Shown here: piece after piece, positions 17,301 through 17,677 of the stretch
Layout: the number at the start of each line of letters is the position of its first letter
Position numbering within the stretch: the first letter of the stretch is position 1
Assembly (NCBI GenBank): GCA_029778965.1
Contig: JAKPBL010000146.1
Coordinates: 1-17,677, forward strand
Direction of reading: 5' to 3'
Source: Bacteroidota bacterium
GTDB taxonomy: Bacteria > Bacteroidota > Bacteroidia > Chitinophagales > Chitinophagaceae
Length of the DNA: 17,677 nucleotides
Notes under the pieces: model-generated
Databases searched by the model: none
The model's input: only the letters and a program-made list of their open reading frames with translations
What the model was told of the DNA's origin: nothing
Program-made: the position numbers and the translations under genes

Positions 17301-17577
17301 TAACACCAACGAAGCGAACATCATCAAAAAGACCTTCAGCAAGCTGCGCGAGATTACGCTGGGATATAATATCCCGCCCTCCCTGCTGGGCAAGTCGTTC
17401 ATCCGGCAGGCAAGCGTTACCCTGGTGGGAAGGAACCTGATCTACTTCTCGAAGTATAAAGACCTGGATATCGACCAGTACCCGGGCACTTCGATGAGCG
17501 GGTCCATCCAGTCGAGCTCCAGCCTGCAAACACCCACTACCCGTCGTTTCGGTGTAAACCTCAACCTCACTTTCTAA
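14350..17577 (+). CDS. SusC-like TonB-dependent outer-membrane transporter
   Basis: This 1075-residue outer-membrane beta-barrel imports oligosaccharides, driven by TonB, together with a SusD-type lipoprotein lid. A signal peptide ends at VTVWA before QQPVNGTV (residue 26). Residues 28-105 form the carboxypeptidase-regulatory-like beta-sandwich of SusC proteins (GTVLSQADQKPVPNASVTIKG). The TonB box region is NEIVVTALGVKKEKKKVGYA (about 107-126). The plug follows (about 127-228), including LVGKVAGLTIG, TLYVVDGVPINSD and TASALYGYRGQNGAIMITTKRG. The rest is the 22-strand-type barrel, ending in the aromatic TRRFGVNLNLTF. No STN domain precedes the sandwich, so signalling to a FecR-type anti-sigma factor is not expected. 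The susD-like gene begins 17 nt later. Substrate is unknown; arabinose-containing oligosaccharides are an inference from the neighbouring operon. Confidence 0.95.
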   Translation: MKPVLLRQALCAWLCLLFALPVTVWAQQPVNGTVLSQADQKPVPNASVTIKGTRRGTSTNADGQFSLAANSGETIVVSAIGIVTKEWVVTGEPDVVITVAPAANSLNEIVVTALGVKKEKKKVGYAVQEVKGEDLVKAREPNAINGLVGKVAGLTIGASAEMLGNPNVLLRGSGITLYVVDGVPINSDTWNISPDDIESYTVLKGATASALYGYRGQNGAIMITTKRGSKDKRGFSIEFNSSTMFEKGFLAIPKTQDEYGPGDHGKYSFVDGKGGGTNDADYDIWGPKFEGQLIPQYDSPVDPVTGVRQGTPWIARGKDNLKRFIQTGMLSTNSIAVATRNDKADLRFAVSNSYQKGIIPNTKLGITNFNISAGYNFSDRFRLESYINYNRQYTPNIPDVEYGPNSLIYNMTLWGGADWNIDDMRNYWQPGKEGVQSVYAEYQRYHNPWFMVKEWLHGHYKNDVNGNIKLSYKFNDKLDFFVRTQVTAYDMLRTEKMPFSAHPYGREEALGDYREDRRALFENNTDLLATYNNNRLFRDISLRASVGANARTFHYNSSYVSTDYLNVPELYTFANSRNPIKASSYNAQMLVLSGYGYVDLGFSKYANLSLTGRYDKLSTLPKGNNLYFYPSVSLSTVVSDYVSLPSPISFLKFRGSYANVKGGLTSATIGATPAGSYPLGYGAQYYSSYEGPTYENSATYSTPLVYDNKAGAYFTTTMNNANIQPFTSKVVEAGMDIRFFSNRLGLDLTYFDNKNGPRIFSLPISNASGFSYALVNGITTRKNGVEITLTGSPLRSAKGLNWDVMVNWSTYKEKYTSFYPGVEALNTFFKVGDRVDKIYGSAFVRTPDGAIINDAGGRPLRTPVSQYLGDANPDWIWSAINNFRYKGFTLGFQFDGRVGGYMINYIQQQTYRGGRNINTVLGEMGEARYQDYLGVKSWTGDGVVVSNGAAINYDVDGKVTNYKDLQYAPNTTKTFLQDYISFYYNTNEANIIKKTFSKLREITLGYNIPPSLLGKSFIRQASVTLVGRNLIYFSKYKDLDIDQYPGTSMSGSIQSSSSLQTPTTRRFGVNLNLTF

Positions 17578-17594
17578 CTTATTATTCCAGGAAC

Positions 17595-17677
17595 ATGAAA
17601 TACGCAAAAGCGATACTACCGGCTACCTTGCTGCTGACCATGACCATGGCGGCCTGCAACAAGCAATACGCAGATTT
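17595..17677 (+). CDS. SusD-like surface lipoprotein, N-terminus only (cut by window edge)
   Basis: Only the first 27 codons are present. They encode MKYAKAILPATLLLTMTMAA and then CNKQYAD, a typical lipoprotein signal with lipobox MAAC and the modified Cys21. A gene 17 nt downstream of susC with a lipoprotein signal is nearly always SusD, the surface glycan-binding partner that closes the SusC barrel. The SusD fold itself is beyond the window, so the name rests on position and signal alone. An AGGA stands 3 nt before the ATG, a weak ribosome binding site. Confidence 0.8.
   Translation, partial: MKYAKAILPATLLLTMTMAACNKQYAD

Noticed and set aside
1..17677. CRISPR arrays, insertion sequences, phage genes, integrase or attachment sites
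   Set aside because: No regularly spaced repeats, transposase or recombinase motifs, or terminal inverted repeats flanking genes were seen; the window is nearly filled by intact metabolic genes.

Overview
The window looks like a carbohydrate-utilisation region of a Bacteroidota genome. A soil or plant-associated Chitinophagaceae-like organism is my best guess, but the sequence does not prove the family. The evidence is a SusC/SusD-type pair, a Nudix-type AraR repressor of the kind described in Bacteroides, a moderately high GC content, starts mostly without clear Shine-Dalgarno sequences, and at least one perfect Bacteroidota -7 box (TAnnTTTG).

Layout. (1) 2-1308, plus strand: the 3' end of a GH29 alpha-L-fucosidase gene, overlapping by ATGA with a small RhaM/DUF718-family sugar mutarotase. 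(2) 1309-1458: a short convergent intergenic region with a weak stem. (3) 1459-2947, minus strand: the housekeeping pair xseA-xseB (exonuclease VII), overlapping each other. (4) 2948-3069: a divergent intergenic region with a strong G+C-rich double palindrome and an A+T-rich 17-bp perfect palindrome, the latter a good candidate operator. (5) 3070-13603, plus strand: one tightly packed eight-gene arabinose operon. It holds two different secreted GH51 arabinofuranosidases, a HAD-like phosphatase/phosphomutase, araB (ribulokinase), araD (ribulose-5-P 4-epimerase), araA (arabinose isomerase), an SSS-family sodium/sugar symporter and the NrtR-type regulator araR. Gaps run from a 4-nt overlap to 24 nt. 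(6) 13611-14210, minus strand: a lipoprotein cyclophilin-type peptidyl-prolyl isomerase convergent with araR. (7) 14211-14349: an intergenic region with a 26-bp inverted repeat and a -7 box. (8) 14350 to the end, plus strand: a SusC-like TonB-dependent transporter and the first 27 codons of a lipoprotein, presumably SusD.

How it works together (inference from family knowledge). The secreted GH51 enzymes release L-arabinose from arabinan, arabinoxylan or their oligosaccharides. The symporter imports the sugar. AraA, AraB and AraD convert it through L-ribulose and L-ribulose-5-phosphate to D-xylulose-5-phosphate for the pentose phosphate pathway. AraR has lost the catalytic glutamates of the Nudix box, so it should sense a ligand (L-arabinose in the Bacteroides homologue) instead of hydrolysing one, and repress the operon that contains it. 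The SusC/SusD pair probably imports oligosaccharides across the outer membrane; its substrate cannot be read from the window.

I found no clearly new system. The points most worth checking are the two unexplained palindromes between xseA and the GH51 gene, the palindrome upstream of susC, and the Asp-to-Asn change in the HAD catalytic motif.
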